Both the position numbers and the translations under genes were made by a program. DNA of 64,000 nt from Arthrobacter sp. ISL-28 (GTDB taxonomy: Bacteria; Actinomycetota; Actinomycetes; Actinomycetales; Micrococcaceae). The stretch is taken from contig NZ_JAGGPJ010000007.1 in the NCBI RefSeq assembly GCF_018613875.1, positions 361,619 through 425,618 of the forward strand. The letters run 5' to 3'. This document shows, piece by piece, positions 25,398 to 34,500 of this stretch (positions are counted from its first letter, which is position 1; each line of letters starts with the position of its first letter). The notes below the pieces were generated by a model. It was not told the origin of the DNA and made no database searches. It saw only the letters and a list, made by a program, of their open reading frames with translations.

Positions 25398-26021
25398 ATG
25401 AACGACACCGGAATCACGGCTGCCGACCGAACCGCACGCCTCGAGCGTGCCACCAGCGAATCTTCCGTTCTGGTGGAGATCAACCTCGATGGCACCGGGG
25501 TGTCGGACATCAGCACCTCGGTCCCGTTCTACGACCACATGCTGACCGCGTTGTGCAAGCACTCACTCATCGACGTGACCGTGAAGGCAACCGGCGACAT
25601 CCACATCGATGTGCACCACACCGTTGAGGACGTGGCCATCACGTTCGGCGAGGTGCTCCGGACCGCCCTCGGCAACAAGGCCGGCATCCGCCGCTTCGGC
25701 GAGGCAACAGTGCCCCTGGACGAAGCACTCGCGCACGCTGTCGTCGATGTCTCAGGTCGGCCCTACCTGGTCCATGGCGGAGAGCCGGCGGGCCAGGAGT
25801 ATCACCTGATTGGCGGCCACTTCACCGGTTCGCTCACACGGCACGTCTTCGAGGCCATCACGCTGCACGCCGGTATCTGCCTACACATGAATGTGATCGC
25901 CGGGCGCGACCCGCATCACATTGTCGAAGCCCAGTTCAAGGCCTTCGCCCGGGCGCTGCGGGCCGCTGTGGAGCCCGATCCCCGCGTTGAGGGCATTCCG
26001 TCCACCAAGGGGGCATTGTGA
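25398..26021 (+). CDS. hisB: imidazoleglycerol-phosphate dehydratase
   Basis: 207 aa, single-domain form without the phosphatase half found in enterics. The two metal-binding repeats HHTVEDVAI and [11 protein letters not shown] are clear. ATG 25398 follows AAAGGACAC; the open frame further upstream lies inside hisC. Its TGA overlaps the GTG of hisH (GTGA). Confidence 0.96.
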   Translation: MNDTGITAADRTARLERATSESSVLVEINLDGTGVSDISTSVPFYDHMLTALCKHSLIDVTVKATGDIHIDVHHTVEDVAITFGEVLRTALGNKAGIRRFGEATVPLDEALAHAVVDVSGRPYLVHGGEPAGQEYHLIGGHFTGSLTRHVFEAITLHAGICLHMNVIAGRDPHHIVEAQFKAFARALRAAVEPDPRVEGIPSTKGAL

Positions 26022-26809
26022 CCGGCAAAGTGTTGCGGGAGGGCGCCATCATTGACCCCTCGGCCACCGTGAAGCTCCCTTCCCCGGAAGGGAAACCCAC
26101 CGTGACGGTCCTGGACTACGGGTCGGGCAACGTGCGGTCGGCGGTCCGCGCCCTGGAACGGGCAGGTGCTGAAGTCATCCTGAGCTCCAAGCCTGAGGAC
26201 GTCCTGAATGCGGACGGCCTGCTGGTTCCGGGAGTCGGGGCCTTTGAAACCGTGATGCGCGAACTGAAAGCCGTGGACGCCATCAGGATGATCGGACGCC
26301 GCGTGGCCGGCGGCCGGCCCGTCCTGGGCATCTGCGTAGGCCTCCAGGTGCTCTTTGAGGCTGGGGTGGAACACGGAACCGAAGCCGAGGGAATGGGGGA
26401 GTGGCCAGGCAAGGTTGAGCTCCTTCCGGCGGACGTCGTTCCCCACATGGGATGGAACACCGTAAAGGTTCCGGAAGGCTCCAAGCTCTTTGAGGGCGTG
26501 GAGAATGAACGCTTTTACTTCGTGCACTCCTACGGTGTGCAGACCTGGGACTTCGACGTCGTACAGCCGCGTATGGCCGCGCCCCTCGTCACCTGGTCCG
26601 AGCACGGCGGCCCCTTCATCGCCGCCGTGGAAAACGGTCCGCTGTGCGCCACACAGTTCCACCCGGAAAAGTCCGGGGATGCCGGCGCGCGGCTTCTCCG
26701 GAACTGGGTGAATGGGCTGCGCGCCCACAGCCGGAAGGCAGCACCGGCAGCCAAAGTGCCCGCTGACTCAACGCTCGCGGCTGACACAACGCCCACGGCT
26801 GGGACCTAG
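26018..26809 (+). CDS. hisH: imidazole glycerol phosphate synthase, glutaminase subunit
   Basis: 263 aa, longer than the usual ~200-210. The class I glutaminase core starts at [13 protein letters not shown] (about residue 28), with catalytic Cys in LGICVGLQ and the His-Glu pair in QFHPEKSG. It feeds ammonia to HisF. About 25 extra residues precede the core, and a Thr/Ala/Pro-rich tail with a 21-nt imperfect repeat closes the protein. It overlaps hisB by 4 nt and is directly abutted by a 52-aa membrane ORF. Confidence 0.94.
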   Translation: MTGKVLREGAIIDPSATVKLPSPEGKPTVTVLDYGSGNVRSAVRALERAGAEVILSSKPEDVLNADGLLVPGVGAFETVMRELKAVDAIRMIGRRVAGGRPVLGICVGLQVLFEAGVEHGTEAEGMGEWPGKVELLPADVVPHMGWNTVKVPEGSKLFEGVENERFYFVHSYGVQTWDFDVVQPRMAAPLVTWSEHGGPFIAAVENGPLCATQFHPEKSGDAGARLLRNWVNGLRAHSRKAAPAAKVPADSTLAADTTPTAGT

Positions 26810-26968
26810 ATGTGGTCCGTAGTCCTGATGGGGCTTGCCGGCCTGCTGGTCGGCGGGGCCGTGTCCTTCAGGCAGCAGAAGAAGCCGCTCTGGATCCAGA
26901 TCGGGTTTTACGTGCTGGCCGGAATGGCGCTGCTGGCCGCTTACCTGCTGACGTTGCCGGCAGCCTGA
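26810..26968 (+). CDS. 52-aa double-helix membrane microprotein in the his operon
   Basis: Starts on the base after the hisH stop (TAG then ATG) and ends at TGA 26966-26968. Two hydrophobic helices (about 1-18 and 32-50) flank a basic loop RQQKKP, giving a hairpin with positive-inside character. Too short for most gene callers. The abutting start argues for translational coupling with hisH. I recognise no family; a small hypothetical membrane gene at this place is something I associate with Arthrobacter his operons, without certainty. Confidence 0.7.
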   Translation: MWSVVLMGLAGLLVGGAVSFRQQKKPLWIQIGFYVLAGMALLAAYLLTLPAA

Positions 26969-27108
26969 TTCAGGCCCGGCGCCAATTGAGTGCCGGCATT
27001 GAACGCCGCCCTTGAACGCGAACACTGAATGCCCCGGTGCTGAACAAACAGCGCCAACTGAAACAGCGCCACCAGGAACCTGCGCTACACGAGAACTGAG
27101 GACCCGAG

Positions 27109-27855
27109 ATGATCAGCCAAACCGATCTGCCGGCACTGGAACTGCTTCCCGCCGTCGACGTCGTTAACGGCCAGGCCGTGCGCCTGGTCCAGGGCGAGGC
27201 CGGCAGCGAGACCAGCTACGGCACGCCGCTGGAAGCAGCCCTGAACTGGCAGCAGCAGGGTGCCGAATGGGTGCATCTCGTGGACCTGGACGCAGCCTTC
27301 GGCCGAGGGTCCAACGCAGAGCTTCTGCGCGAAGTAGTGGGCCGGCTGGACATCAAAGTGGAGCTCTCCGGGGGCCTGCGCGACGACGAGTCGCTGGAAA
27401 AGGCCCTGGACCTCGGCGTGGCCCGGGTCAACCTCGGGACCGCCGCCCTGGAAAACCCCGAATGGACGGCGCGGGCCATCGACCGCTTTGGTGACCGGAT
27501 CGCCGTCGGGCTCGATGTTCGGGGGACCACGCTGGCCGGCCGCGGCTGGACTAAGGAAGGCGGTGACCTCTGGGACGTACTGGGCCGCCTCGAGGAAGCA
27601 GGCTGCGCCCGCTACGTCGTCACGGATGTGACCAAGGACGGCACGCTCCAGGGGCCCAACGTTGAGCTGTTGCGGCAAATGGTGGAAAAAACCGGCAAGC
27701 CCGTGGTGGCCTCAGGCGGCATTTCGAGCCTGGACGACCTGAAGGTCCTGCGTTCCCTGGTGCCGCTGGGCGTCGAGGGCGCGATTGTCGGCAAGGCCCT
27801 CTACGCAGGCGCCTTCACCCTGCCGGAGGCCCTCGACGTCGCCGGCCGCCGCTAA
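27109..27855 (+). CDS. hisA: phosphoribosyl isomerase (HisA/PriA)
   Basis: 248 aa half-barrel duplicated TIM barrel. Catalytic Asp in [15 protein letters not shown] and the second in [15 protein letters not shown]; phosphate loops [12 protein letters not shown] and [11 protein letters not shown]. In Actinobacteria this enzyme often serves both histidine (HisA) and tryptophan (TrpF) synthesis, hence PriA; no trpF is visible here but the window is too small to decide. A 140-nt gap separates it from the membrane microprotein. Its stop codon is part of the next promoter. Confidence 0.93.
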   Translation: MISQTDLPALELLPAVDVVNGQAVRLVQGEAGSETSYGTPLEAALNWQQQGAEWVHLVDLDAAFGRGSNAELLREVVGRLDIKVELSGGLRDDESLEKALDLGVARVNLGTAALENPEWTARAIDRFGDRIAVGLDVRGTTLAGRGWTKEGGDLWDVLGRLEEAGCARYVVTDVTKDGTLQGPNVELLRQMVEKTGKPVVASGGISSLDDLKVLRSLVPLGVEGAIVGKALYAGAFTLPEALDVAGRR

Positions 27856-27858
27856 GCT
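27853..27858 (+). promoter_or_regulatory. -10 hexamer of leaderless sseB-like promoter, overlapping the hisA stop
   Basis: TAAGCT begins with the hisA TAA and ends 7 nt before ATG 27866. Confidence 0.5.
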
Positions 27859-27865
27859 GCCAGCC

Positions 27866-28777
27866 ATGGCCGAGCATGGGCTGACCCCACGTGCCAATGA
27901 TGGGGCGGCATCGGACCAGCCGCAGGGGCGCCGGCTCCCGGGGCACATCGAGGCTGCCCTTGCCGGTGCGGGCGGCGCTGCGGACTCGGCCGGCCAGCCC
28001 TGGGCCGGGAGAAGTCTCGCCGGCGAGAACGCGAGCAGCCACAACTTTGAGGACGACGACGGCACGGCGGACAATGCCTATCTCGCCGCAGTTGACGCGT
28101 TGCTCAGTGGCGAAGGCGATGAAGCTGAGGTTGTCGCGTCGCTGGCTGCAGCACGTGTTTTCGTTCCGGTCGTGGCCCAACTGGCCGAGGAAGCCGAAGG
28201 TGTGGGCGGGCTGCACGCCGACAAACAGGCGGACATGGCCCTCGTGACGCTCAAGGCGCCGGACGGGCGGCTGGCGATGCCGGTATTCAGCTCATCGACA
28301 GCGTTGGCAGCATGGCATCCGGAGGCGAGGCCCGTGGCGGTTTATGCGCCGAGGGCCGCGCTGTCGGCAGTGGCCGAGGGGGCTGAGCTGCTGGTTGTGG
28401 ATCCGGGTTCAGAGGTCACCTTCGTGGTGCGCCGCCCTGCGGTCTGGTCGCTTGCCCAACAGCATCAATGGGTTCCCGCCTACCGCGATCCGGAGCTGGT
28501 CCGCATGCTGGAGTCGGCAGCGGCTGCGTGGCCGTCTGTCCGCCACCTGGAAGTCCTTCCCGGGGAAGGCGTGGCAGCCTCGACCGCCTCCGGCCGCCGG
28601 ATCCCGGGCGGGGGTCCCGGACCGGAGCTCCGCGTGGTGCTGTACCTCGAGGACGGGCTGGATGCCGCCGGCGTCCAGTCCCTCGTCGCCGGCCTCCAGA
28701 ATGAGTGGAGCCGGAATGTATTGTTCGGCGAGCGTGTTGACTCGATCGAAGTGAAGCTGAGGCGCGCCGCGCAGTAA
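27866..28777 (+). CDS. SseB-family protein
   Basis: 303 aa from ATG 27866. After ~55 polar residues with a PGHIEAALAGAGG block, residues about 70-200 hold the SseB N-terminal domain (VFVPVVAQL, FSSSTALAAW, GAELLVVDPGSEVTFVVRR) and the rest matches the SseB C-terminal beta region (LRVVLYLEDGLDAAGVQSLV). SseB is named for enhanced serine sensitivity in E. coli; its molecular role is unknown. The location after hisA is conserved in Micrococcaceae as far as I recall. Confidence 0.8.
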   Translation: MAEHGLTPRANDGAASDQPQGRRLPGHIEAALAGAGGAADSAGQPWAGRSLAGENASSHNFEDDDGTADNAYLAAVDALLSGEGDEAEVVASLAAARVFVPVVAQLAEEAEGVGGLHADKQADMALVTLKAPDGRLAMPVFSSSTALAAWHPEARPVAVYAPRAALSAVAEGAELLVVDPGSEVTFVVRRPAVWSLAQQHQWVPAYRDPELVRMLESAAAAWPSVRHLEVLPGEGVAASTASGRRIPGGGPGPELRVVLYLEDGLDAAGVQSLVAGLQNEWSRNVLFGERVDSIEVKLRRAAQ

Positions 28778-28827
28778 CCGCAGGTCATGGATGCGGTCCG
28801 TCCTTTGCTTCCCGCCAGCGGAACGAA

Positions 28828-30165
28828 GTGCCACCCGTGAATTTCACCCTGTACCGGGAGTTGCTGGCCATCAGGCCGATACGCCGGCTCCTGGTGGTCG
28901 GCATGATCGCCCGCATCCCCCATTCGGCCGCCGGGGTGCTGCTGACACTGCACATCGTGCTCACCCTGGGGGAGGGCTATGCAGCTGCAGGAACAGCAGC
29001 TGCCGTCATGACCCTCGGTATTGCTCTTGGCGCCCCATGGCACGGCCGCCGCGTGGACGCTGTGGGACTCCGCACGGCACTGATCCCGTCTGTGGTATCC
29101 GAGACCGTCATCTGGTCCGTGGTGCCACATGTGTCCTATCAGTGGCTGCTGCCGCTAGCGTTCTTGGGAGGGCTGCTGACGCTGCCCATCTTCAGCGTCG
29201 TGCGGCAGTCGCTGGGTGTGCTGAGCGACGGTGACCAGCGCAGGACGTCCTTCGCCCTCGATGCCATCAGCACCGAGATGGTCTTCATGATTGGGCCTGC
29301 GGCCGGCGCGGTTGTGGCCACGAGCGGGCACTCCGTCCTCGGCCTGACCATCGTCGGCGTCTCCACGTCCCTGGCCGGACTGTTTCTGATGTGGTTCAAC
29401 CCGCCCACCCGCAGCGCTGACCGCGACGATGCTTGCGGGCCGGAGCAGCAGGAGGCCGCGGAAGTAGCGGTGAACGATGCCGCCCATGCCCACGTCCGGG
29501 AGGCGGCCGCCGAACTGGGACGGGAGCCCGCGGGCAACCCGCCGCACAGAAGTCTGCGGAGCAAGGTCGCGCACAATTTCAGATGGTTCACAGCAGCCGT
29601 GGCAGCTGTCTTTGCCGTCGCGGCGGGAGCCGGAATGGTGCTCAGCGGCACCGACGTGGGGATCGTGGCGGCATTGGAAACCGGCGGCCACCAGGCGGAA
29701 ATCGGGATAGTTTTCCTCTTCTGGTGCGCCGCGTCAATGGTTGGCGGCATCATCTATGGCGCGATGCACCGGCCCGTTTCGCCGATCATGCTACTGCTGG
29801 GAATGGCAGCCCTGACTATCCCGATGGGATACGCCACCGACACCCTGACCCTGAGCCTGCTGGCACTGCCTCCCGGCCTTCTGTGTGCGCCGGTGCTTTC
29901 GGCAGCATCAGAGAAAGTGGCAAACCTTGTGGACGAGGCGCGGCGGGGCGAAGCGATGGGCTGGTATGGATCGGCGCTGACGGCCGGTGTGGCGCTTGGA
30001 GCGCCGTTGGCGGGGCTTTTTATCGACGGCGTTGGACCGTCGGCCGGCTTCGTTTCCGTGGGCTTGGCCGGTGTCATGCTCTGCGCCACCGGCATCGTGC
30101 TGCAGCGCCGACGGGCGGCGGGGCAGAAGGAAGCTGACGGGCAAAAGGATGCTGCCCGAGCATAG
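28828..30165 (+). CDS. MFS transporter
   Basis: 445 aa, about twelve membrane helices with a longer polar loop (about 200-250) in the middle. GTG 28828 is used, GTG 28837 is equally plausible; no ribosome binding site settles it. The pattern (SVVRQSLGVLSDGDQRRTSFALDAISTEM in the loop after helix 4) resembles actinobacterial efflux-type MFS proteins of unknown substrate. It is convergent with DUF1844 and closed by a 12-bp hairpin. Confidence 0.82.
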   Translation: MPPVNFTLYRELLAIRPIRRLLVVGMIARIPHSAAGVLLTLHIVLTLGEGYAAAGTAAAVMTLGIALGAPWHGRRVDAVGLRTALIPSVVSETVIWSVVPHVSYQWLLPLAFLGGLLTLPIFSVVRQSLGVLSDGDQRRTSFALDAISTEMVFMIGPAAGAVVATSGHSVLGLTIVGVSTSLAGLFLMWFNPPTRSADRDDACGPEQQEAAEVAVNDAAHAHVREAAAELGREPAGNPPHRSLRSKVAHNFRWFTAAVAAVFAVAAGAGMVLSGTDVGIVAALETGGHQAEIGIVFLFWCAASMVGGIIYGAMHRPVSPIMLLLGMAALTIPMGYATDTLTLSLLALPPGLLCAPVLSAASEKVANLVDEARRGEAMGWYGSALTAGVALGAPLAGLFIDGVGPSAGFVSVGLAGVMLCATGIVLQRRRAAGQKEADGQKDAARA

Positions 30166-30192
30166 GGAGAAGGCGGAGCCCTCACCGCAGAA

Positions 30193-30232
30193 CGACGGCG
30201 GGCCGACCTTGAGAAGGCCGGGCCCGCCGTCG
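30193..30232. terminator. hairpin terminator between MFS and DUF1844 genes
   Basis: CGACGGCGGGCC and GGCCCGCCGTCG form a perfect 12-bp stem with a 16-nt loop between convergent genes; no T-tract. Confidence 0.7.
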
Positions 30233-30286
30233 TCGATACTCGTTTCGAGCGGCTGCATCAGGCAGCAGCGGCTATGGCTTTCCGGC

Positions 30287-30331
30287 GTCAGTTGACCGCG
30301 TGTCAGTTCACCGCGTGTCAGTTCACTGCGC
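30287..30331. repeat. three 15-bp tandem copies at the DUF1844 3' end
   Basis: GTCAGTTGACCGCGT, GTCAGTTCACCGCGT and GTCAGTTCACTGCGC. The third copy holds the DUF1844 stop codon (30318-30320, minus strand); the other two lie just beyond it. Confidence 0.9.
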
Positions 30332-30704
30332 CGGTGTACTTCTCGCCCGGACCCTTGCCCGGCGGATCGGGAATGATGGACTCTTCGCGGAACGCCAGCT
30401 GCAGGGAGCGCAGTCCGTCACGCAACGGCCCGGCGTGCTGGGAGCCGATCTCCGGAGCGGCTGCGGTTACGAGCCCGGCGAGGGCGATGATGAGCTTCCG
30501 GGCCTCATCCAGGTCCTTGAGTTCTTCGGCGTTTTCTTCCGCGGCCAGGCCCAGCTTCACTGCTGCGGCGCTCATGAGGTGGACGGCGGCTGTGGTGATG
30601 ACCTCGATGGCGGGAACTTCGGAGATGTCCCGGACCTGCTGCGAGACATCTGCCTGCTCGCCGGGCGCCTGGTAAACGTGTGAATTACTGTCTGGAGTGC
30701 TCAT
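30318..30704 (-). CDS. DUF1844 protein
   Basis: 128 aa from ATG 30704 (MSTPDSNSHVYQAP); the longer frame runs into the divergent infC promoter region. Residues about 30-95 (DVSQQVRDISEVPAIEVITTAAVHLMSAAAVKLGL ... LDEARKLIIALAGLV) are the DUF1844 core. Family members are small, conserved beside infC in Actinobacteria, and of unknown function. It is divergent from infC. Confidence 0.85.
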   Translation of the reverse strand: MSTPDSNSHVYQAPGEQADVSQQVRDISEVPAIEVITTAAVHLMSAAAVKLGLAAEENAEELKDLDEARKLIIALAGLVTAAAPEIGSQHAGPLRDGLRSLQLAFREESIIPDPPGKGPGEKYTGAVN

Positions 30705-31045
30705 ACTGGTAAGCTTGACACAGACCGACTGGATGTCGTTATTTTGCTGTGTATGAGACCCACTGCCGCAAATGTGCGGTGAGCGGGTATCTTTCTGTAG
30801 AATTGACATTCAGTTTGCAAGCGGAGTTCTCTCCCACCCGCGTCAGCCGTTTTTCCTCGCAGTTTCAGAGGGAAGCAAGGTTGCCGGGTAAAGGTCGGGC
30901 GCTTCCGGCAGGCACAGACCTGCGGGAGTGCATGCAGCCCTTCGGGGCGTGCACATCCGATCCTCGAGGCCTTCGATTGCTCCGGCAATTGGGGGCCTTC
31001 TCTATTTGCCGGTGGAATACTCATCACAAACACAGGAGCTTTAAC
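30705..31045 (+). promoter_or_regulatory. structured leader of infC-rpmI-rplT
   Basis: 341 nt without a gene I can support. A TAGAAT -10 candidate is at 30798-30803. Downstream, CCGGCAGG...CCTGCGGG (about 30906-30927) and GTGCA..GCCC-TTCG-GGGC..TGCAC (about 30934-30960) fold into consecutive stems. Firmicutes and enterics control this operon through its leader, so a structured leader is plausible here; no known actinobacterial motif is recognised. Confidence 0.45.
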
Positions 31046-32101
31046 ATTAGCGAGCCAAGAATCAATGAGCGTATCCGCGTCCCTGAGGTGCGGCTGGTCG
31101 GCCCTGCCGGCGAACAGGTAGGAATCGTCCGTATCGAGGATGCCCTGCGTCTGGCTGCCGAGTCCGATCTTGATCTCGTTGAAGTTGCACCTCAGGCCAA
31201 GCCTCCGGTGTGCAAGCTGATGGACTTCGGCAAGTACAAGTACGAGGCCGCAGTCAAGGCCCGTGAGGCCCGCAAGAACCAGACCAACACGGTTCTGAAG
31301 GAAATCCGGTTCCGCCTGAAGATCGACACCCATGACTACGAGACGAAACGCGGCCACGCCCTGCGCTTCCTCGGAGCCGGGGACAAGGTCAAGGCCATGA
31401 TCCAGTTCCGTGGCCGCGAACAGCAGCGCCCCGAAATGGGCCTGCGCCTGCTCCAGCGCTTCGCTGAAGACGTCGCTGAAGTCGGTGTGGTGGAGTCAAG
31501 CCCGCGCATCGACGGCCGCAACATGGTCATGGTGATCGGTCCACTGAAGAACAAGGCAGAGGCCAAGGCCGAAGCCCGCCGCGCCACCCAGCGTGCCGAA
31601 GCCAAGGCCCAGAATGAGGCCAAGGCCGCTGGCCGTATCGATGTCTCCGGCGATGACCAGGTACCCCTGACCCAGTCACTTGCGGACCTCCTTCCGGAAG
31701 GCTTCCAGGTCAACACCGAAGCAGCCCCGGAAGCACCGGCAGCAGCTGCTCCGGAAGCCGCCGTCGAAGCACCCGCTGCCGAAGCGCCTGCGGAAGCCCC
31801 CAAGCAGGAGGCTCCGAAGCAGGAGGCTCCGAAGCAGGAAGCTCCGAAGGCTGCCGAGCCGAAGCGCGAGGCGCCGAAGGCGGCAGCTCCCAAGGCTGCG
31901 CCGGCGAAGGCTCCGGCTCCCAAGGCCGCGGCACCTGCCGCGCCCCAGGCTGCCGAAGCGGAAGCTCCTGCCGCGGCAGCACCGAAGCCTGCGGCTGTTC
32001 CTGCTCCGCCGAAGCCGGTGGCCAGGCCCGCTGCACCGAAGCCCGGTGCACGTCCTGCAGTTCCCCGGGCACCGAAGCCGGCAGGCAAGAAGACCACCTA
32101 G
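31046..32101 (+). CDS. infC: translation initiation factor IF-3, AUU start, long C-terminal tail
   Basis: 351 aa beginning at ATT 31046 ([15 protein letters not shown]), with AGGAG 7 nt upstream; no ATG, GTG or TTG in the right place gives the conserved [11 protein letters not shown] start. AUU is the classic infC codon, letting IF3 repress its own synthesis. Residues 1-~175 are the two IF3 domains. The last ~150 residues are Ala/Pro/Lys/Glu-rich with EAPKQ repeats encoded by 15-nt DNA repeats near 31795-31850. Usual IF3 is ~180 aa. rpmI and rplT follow. Confidence 0.95.
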   Translation: MSEPRINERIRVPEVRLVGPAGEQVGIVRIEDALRLAAESDLDLVEVAPQAKPPVCKLMDFGKYKYEAAVKAREARKNQTNTVLKEIRFRLKIDTHDYETKRGHALRFLGAGDKVKAMIQFRGREQQRPEMGLRLLQRFAEDVAEVGVVESSPRIDGRNMVMVIGPLKNKAEAKAEARRATQRAEAKAQNEAKAAGRIDVSGDDQVPLTQSLADLLPEGFQVNTEAAPEAPAAAAPEAAVEAPAAEAPAEAPKQEAPKQEAPKQEAPKAAEPKREAPKAAAPKAAPAKAPAPKAAAPAAPQAAEAEAPAAAAPKPAAVPAPPKPVARPAAPKPGARPAVPRAPKPAGKKTT

Positions 32102-32218
32102 TTCAAAGCTGCGGAAGGTACCGCCTTCAGGCAGTCAGCAACCAGCATGCCGCCCGCAGGGGCGGCTGCACGAAAGACTGCAGACATAGTCTGCGGATAC
32201 GTTAGGAGATCGGTTCCC

Positions 32219-32413
32219 ATGCCGAAGATGAAGACCCACAGTGGTGCTAAGAAGCGCTTCAAGCTGACCGGCAGCGGCAAGCTGCGCCGCCAGCAGGCCA
32301 ACCGCCGCCACTACCTCGAGCACAAGTCCTCCAGGCTGACCCGTCGCCTTGCCGGCGACAAGATCGTCTTCAAGGGCGACGCCAAGGTCATCCGGAAGAT
32401 GCTCGGCATCTAA
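32219..32413 (+). CDS. rpmI: 50S ribosomal protein L35
   Basis: 64 aa, [20 protein letters not shown], of normal length. ATG 32219 has AGGAG at 32204-32208. A GCAGAC-ATA-GTCTGC hairpin (about 32180-32195) lies between infC and rpmI. Standard infC-rpmI-rplT order. Confidence 0.97.
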   Translation: MPKMKTHSGAKKRFKLTGSGKLRRQQANRRHYLEHKSSRLTRRLAGDKIVFKGDAKVIRKMLGI

Positions 32414-32531
32414 TTTCCAAGCTCTCTGACTGACTGCCACCTGGCACCAGTCAACTACCAATAAGCCTTCTCAGGCCGGCCGGGTTACCGGCAGTAGACG
32501 CTTGGGATAAGAATTCTGAAGGAGTACGCAC

Positions 32532-32996
32532 GTGGCACGTGTGAAGCGGGCGGTAAACGCCCACAAGAAGCGCCGGGTTATCCTCGAACGCGCCAAAGGT
32601 TACCGTGGACAGCGCTCACGCCTGTACCGCAAGGCCAAAGAGCAGCTGCTGCACTCGTTTGTGTACAGCTACGGCGACCGCAAGAAGAAGAAGGGCGACT
32701 TCCGCCGCCTGTGGATCCAGCGCATCAACGCTGCATCCCGCGCCAACGGCCTCACCTACAACCGTCTGATCCAGGGCCTGAAGGCCGCTGAGGTCGAGGT
32801 TGACCGCCGCATGCTCGCCGAGCTGGCCGTTTCCGACGCCAACGCCTTCGCTGCGCTGGTCCAGGTCGCCAAGGACTCCCTGCCGGCAGACACCTCCGCT
32901 CCGGCCACCACGGCTGACGCTGCTGCGGCTCCGAAGGCCAAGGCCGCCAAGAAGCCTGCTGCCAAGAAGCCGGCCGCTGAGGAAGCCGCCGTCTAG
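32532..32996 (+). CDS. rplT: 50S ribosomal protein L20 with Ala/Lys-rich tail
   Basis: 154 aa, GTG start after GAAGGAG. Residues 1-~120 ([21 protein letters not shown]) are L20; usual length is ~118-120. The extra ~34 residues are Ala/Lys/Pro-rich with AKKPA repeats, resembling a histone H1-like tail. L20 is needed early in 50S assembly and is a translational repressor of this operon in other bacteria. Confidence 0.96.
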   Translation: MARVKRAVNAHKKRRVILERAKGYRGQRSRLYRKAKEQLLHSFVYSYGDRKKKKGDFRRLWIQRINAASRANGLTYNRLIQGLKAAEVEVDRRMLAELAVSDANAFAALVQVAKDSLPADTSAPATTADAAAAPKAKAAKKPAAKKPAAEEAAV

Positions 32997-33040
32997 CAGC
33001 TCCCCGTTCTGGTAGTTCGAGAACCCGCTGCAACAGCAAC

Positions 33041-33046
33041 TAAGGT
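33041..33046 (+). promoter_or_regulatory. -10 hexamer of leaderless SPOUT methyltransferase promoter
   Basis: TAAGGT lies 6 nt before ATG 33053, giving a separate promoter after rplT. Confidence 0.55.
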
Positions 33047-33052
33047 TCTTGT

Positions 33053-33949
33053 ATGAACGAAACCGGGCGCCCGCAAGACTTTCCACTCTCCAATCCCCGA
33101 GCTGATCGGGTGCGGGATGTGGCAAAGCTTGCCGGGCGCCCGGCGCGTTTAAGGCGGCGGCAGTTTCTCGCGGAAGGTCCCCAGGCCGTCCGCGAAGCGT
33201 TGACTCTTCACCGCAAGCGGATGGACGCGGGGGAGCCGGGCGTCGTCCGCGAGGTCTTCGCCAGCGAGGCGTGCCTGGACCGCTACCCGGAGTTCGAGGA
33301 GCTGGCGGCAGGGGCCAGCGCCCGACTGGCCACGGAGGAGGTGCTCGCCGCGATGGCGGACACGGTGACGCCGCAGGGCATCATCGCTGTCTGTGACTTC
33401 GTCGACGTCGGGCTTGGGGACGTGCTCGACGCCGGACCGAAGCTGATCGCCGTCCTGTGCCAGGTCCGGGACCCCGGAAACGCCGGCACCGTGCTGCGGG
33501 CAGCTGATGCTGCCGGTGCGGATGCCGTGGTACTCACCGGCTCCAGCGTGGACATTTACAATCCGAAGGCCGTGCGATCGACGGCTGGCTCACTTTTCCA
33601 CCTCCCGGTGGTGCTCGGCGCCGACGTCGAAGAATTGGTGGCACAGTGCCGGGCCCGCGGCATTGGCGTTCTGGCTGCTGACGGCTATGGCAAGCTCAAC
33701 CTGGACCGGCTTCAGGATGAGAGTGCGGCGCGGCGGCTCGGCGCTTCCACCGCCGGCTCCGACTATCCCCTCGAGAAGCCCACTGCCTGGCTGTTCGGCA
33801 ATGAGGCCCAGGGCCTGTCCGAGAACGAACTTGCGCTTGCTGATCATCGTGTGGCTGTGCCCGTCTACGGGGCTGCGGAGAGCCTGAACCTGGGAACAGC
33901 CGCCACTGTGTGTCTCTACGCGAGTGCGCGGTCGCAGCAGCCCGCGTGA
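33053..33949 (+). CDS. TrmH/SpoU-family RNA 2'-O-methyltransferase
   Basis: 298 aa. An N-terminal SpoU substrate-binding domain (ARLRRRQFLAEGPQAVREAL) precedes the knotted SPOUT domain with its three motifs: NAGTVLRAADAAGADAVVLTG, LFGNEAQGLS and VPVYGAAESLNLGTAATVCLY. It methylates 2'-O of rRNA or tRNA; the position after rplT suggests a 23S rRNA target, as for TsnR/Rv1644-like proteins. That target is inference. Confidence 0.9.
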   Translation: MNETGRPQDFPLSNPRADRVRDVAKLAGRPARLRRRQFLAEGPQAVREALTLHRKRMDAGEPGVVREVFASEACLDRYPEFEELAAGASARLATEEVLAAMADTVTPQGIIAVCDFVDVGLGDVLDAGPKLIAVLCQVRDPGNAGTVLRAADAAGADAVVLTGSSVDIYNPKAVRSTAGSLFHLPVVLGADVEELVAQCRARGIGVLAADGYGKLNLDRLQDESAARRLGASTAGSDYPLEKPTAWLFGNEAQGLSENELALADHRVAVPVYGAAESLNLGTAATVCLYASARSQQPA

Positions 33950-33969
33950 CGAAGGGCGGACACAGAAGG

Positions 33970-34001
33970 AGCGGGGGCTCACCTGGTGGTGGGCCCCCGC
34001 T
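33970..34001 (+). terminator. intrinsic terminator after the SPOUT gene
   Basis: AGCGGGGGC and GCCCCCGCT form a 9-bp stem around a 14-nt loop, followed by T-rich sequence to about 34025. Confidence 0.75.
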
Positions 34002-34079
34002 GCTGTCTATGTTGCTTTTTCTGTCTGTACTGGCCGTCTGCCACTTTTTGCAGACTGGCCTGCGGTTGACCTGAGCCTG

Positions 34080-34355
34080 TTATGGGGCCCGGGTGGTCCG
34101 GTTGCGTCCGGTGATGGCTCCGTAGATACCTGCGACCACGAGGCCGCCGATAATGGCGAGGATCCACGTTCCGAGGTCGAAGAACGCCAGGTCGCCCTTG
34201 CCGAACAGAAGGCTGCCGATCCAGCCACCAACGATGGCGCCAACGACGCCCAGAACCAGGCTGGTGACCCAGCCGCCGCCGACCCTACCGGGCATGACGG
34301 CCTTCACAATTGCGCCTACGATCAGGCCGAGAATAATCCAAGCAAGAAAACCCAT
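34080..34355 (-). CDS. GlsB/YeaQ/YmgE-family membrane protein
   Basis: 91 aa from ATG 34355, preceded by GGAGGAG; a second in-frame ATG at 34370 lies before that site. Three glycine-rich membrane helices (LAWIILGLIVGAIVKAVMPG, SLVLGVVGAIVGGWIGSLLF, TWILAIIGGLVVAGIYGAITG) match the transglycosylase-associated/GlsB family, tiny inner-membrane proteins linked to general stress. Biochemical role unknown. Confidence 0.88.
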   Translation of the reverse strand: MGFLAWIILGLIVGAIVKAVMPGRVGGGWVTSLVLGVVGAIVGGWIGSLLFGKGDLAFFDLGTWILAIIGGLVVAGIYGAITGRNRTTRAP

Positions 34356-34500
34356 TGTCTCCTCCTTCATATTCGTCGGGATCGATTCGTATCAGTCCCG
34401 ATATGGCTTCAAGCTAGCACAGCGCGCGTTTATTTGTCAGTACGCTTAGTTTCAAGGATTTTCGTGGCGCGAAGCCTTGACGGCTGGTGCACGGCTGCGA

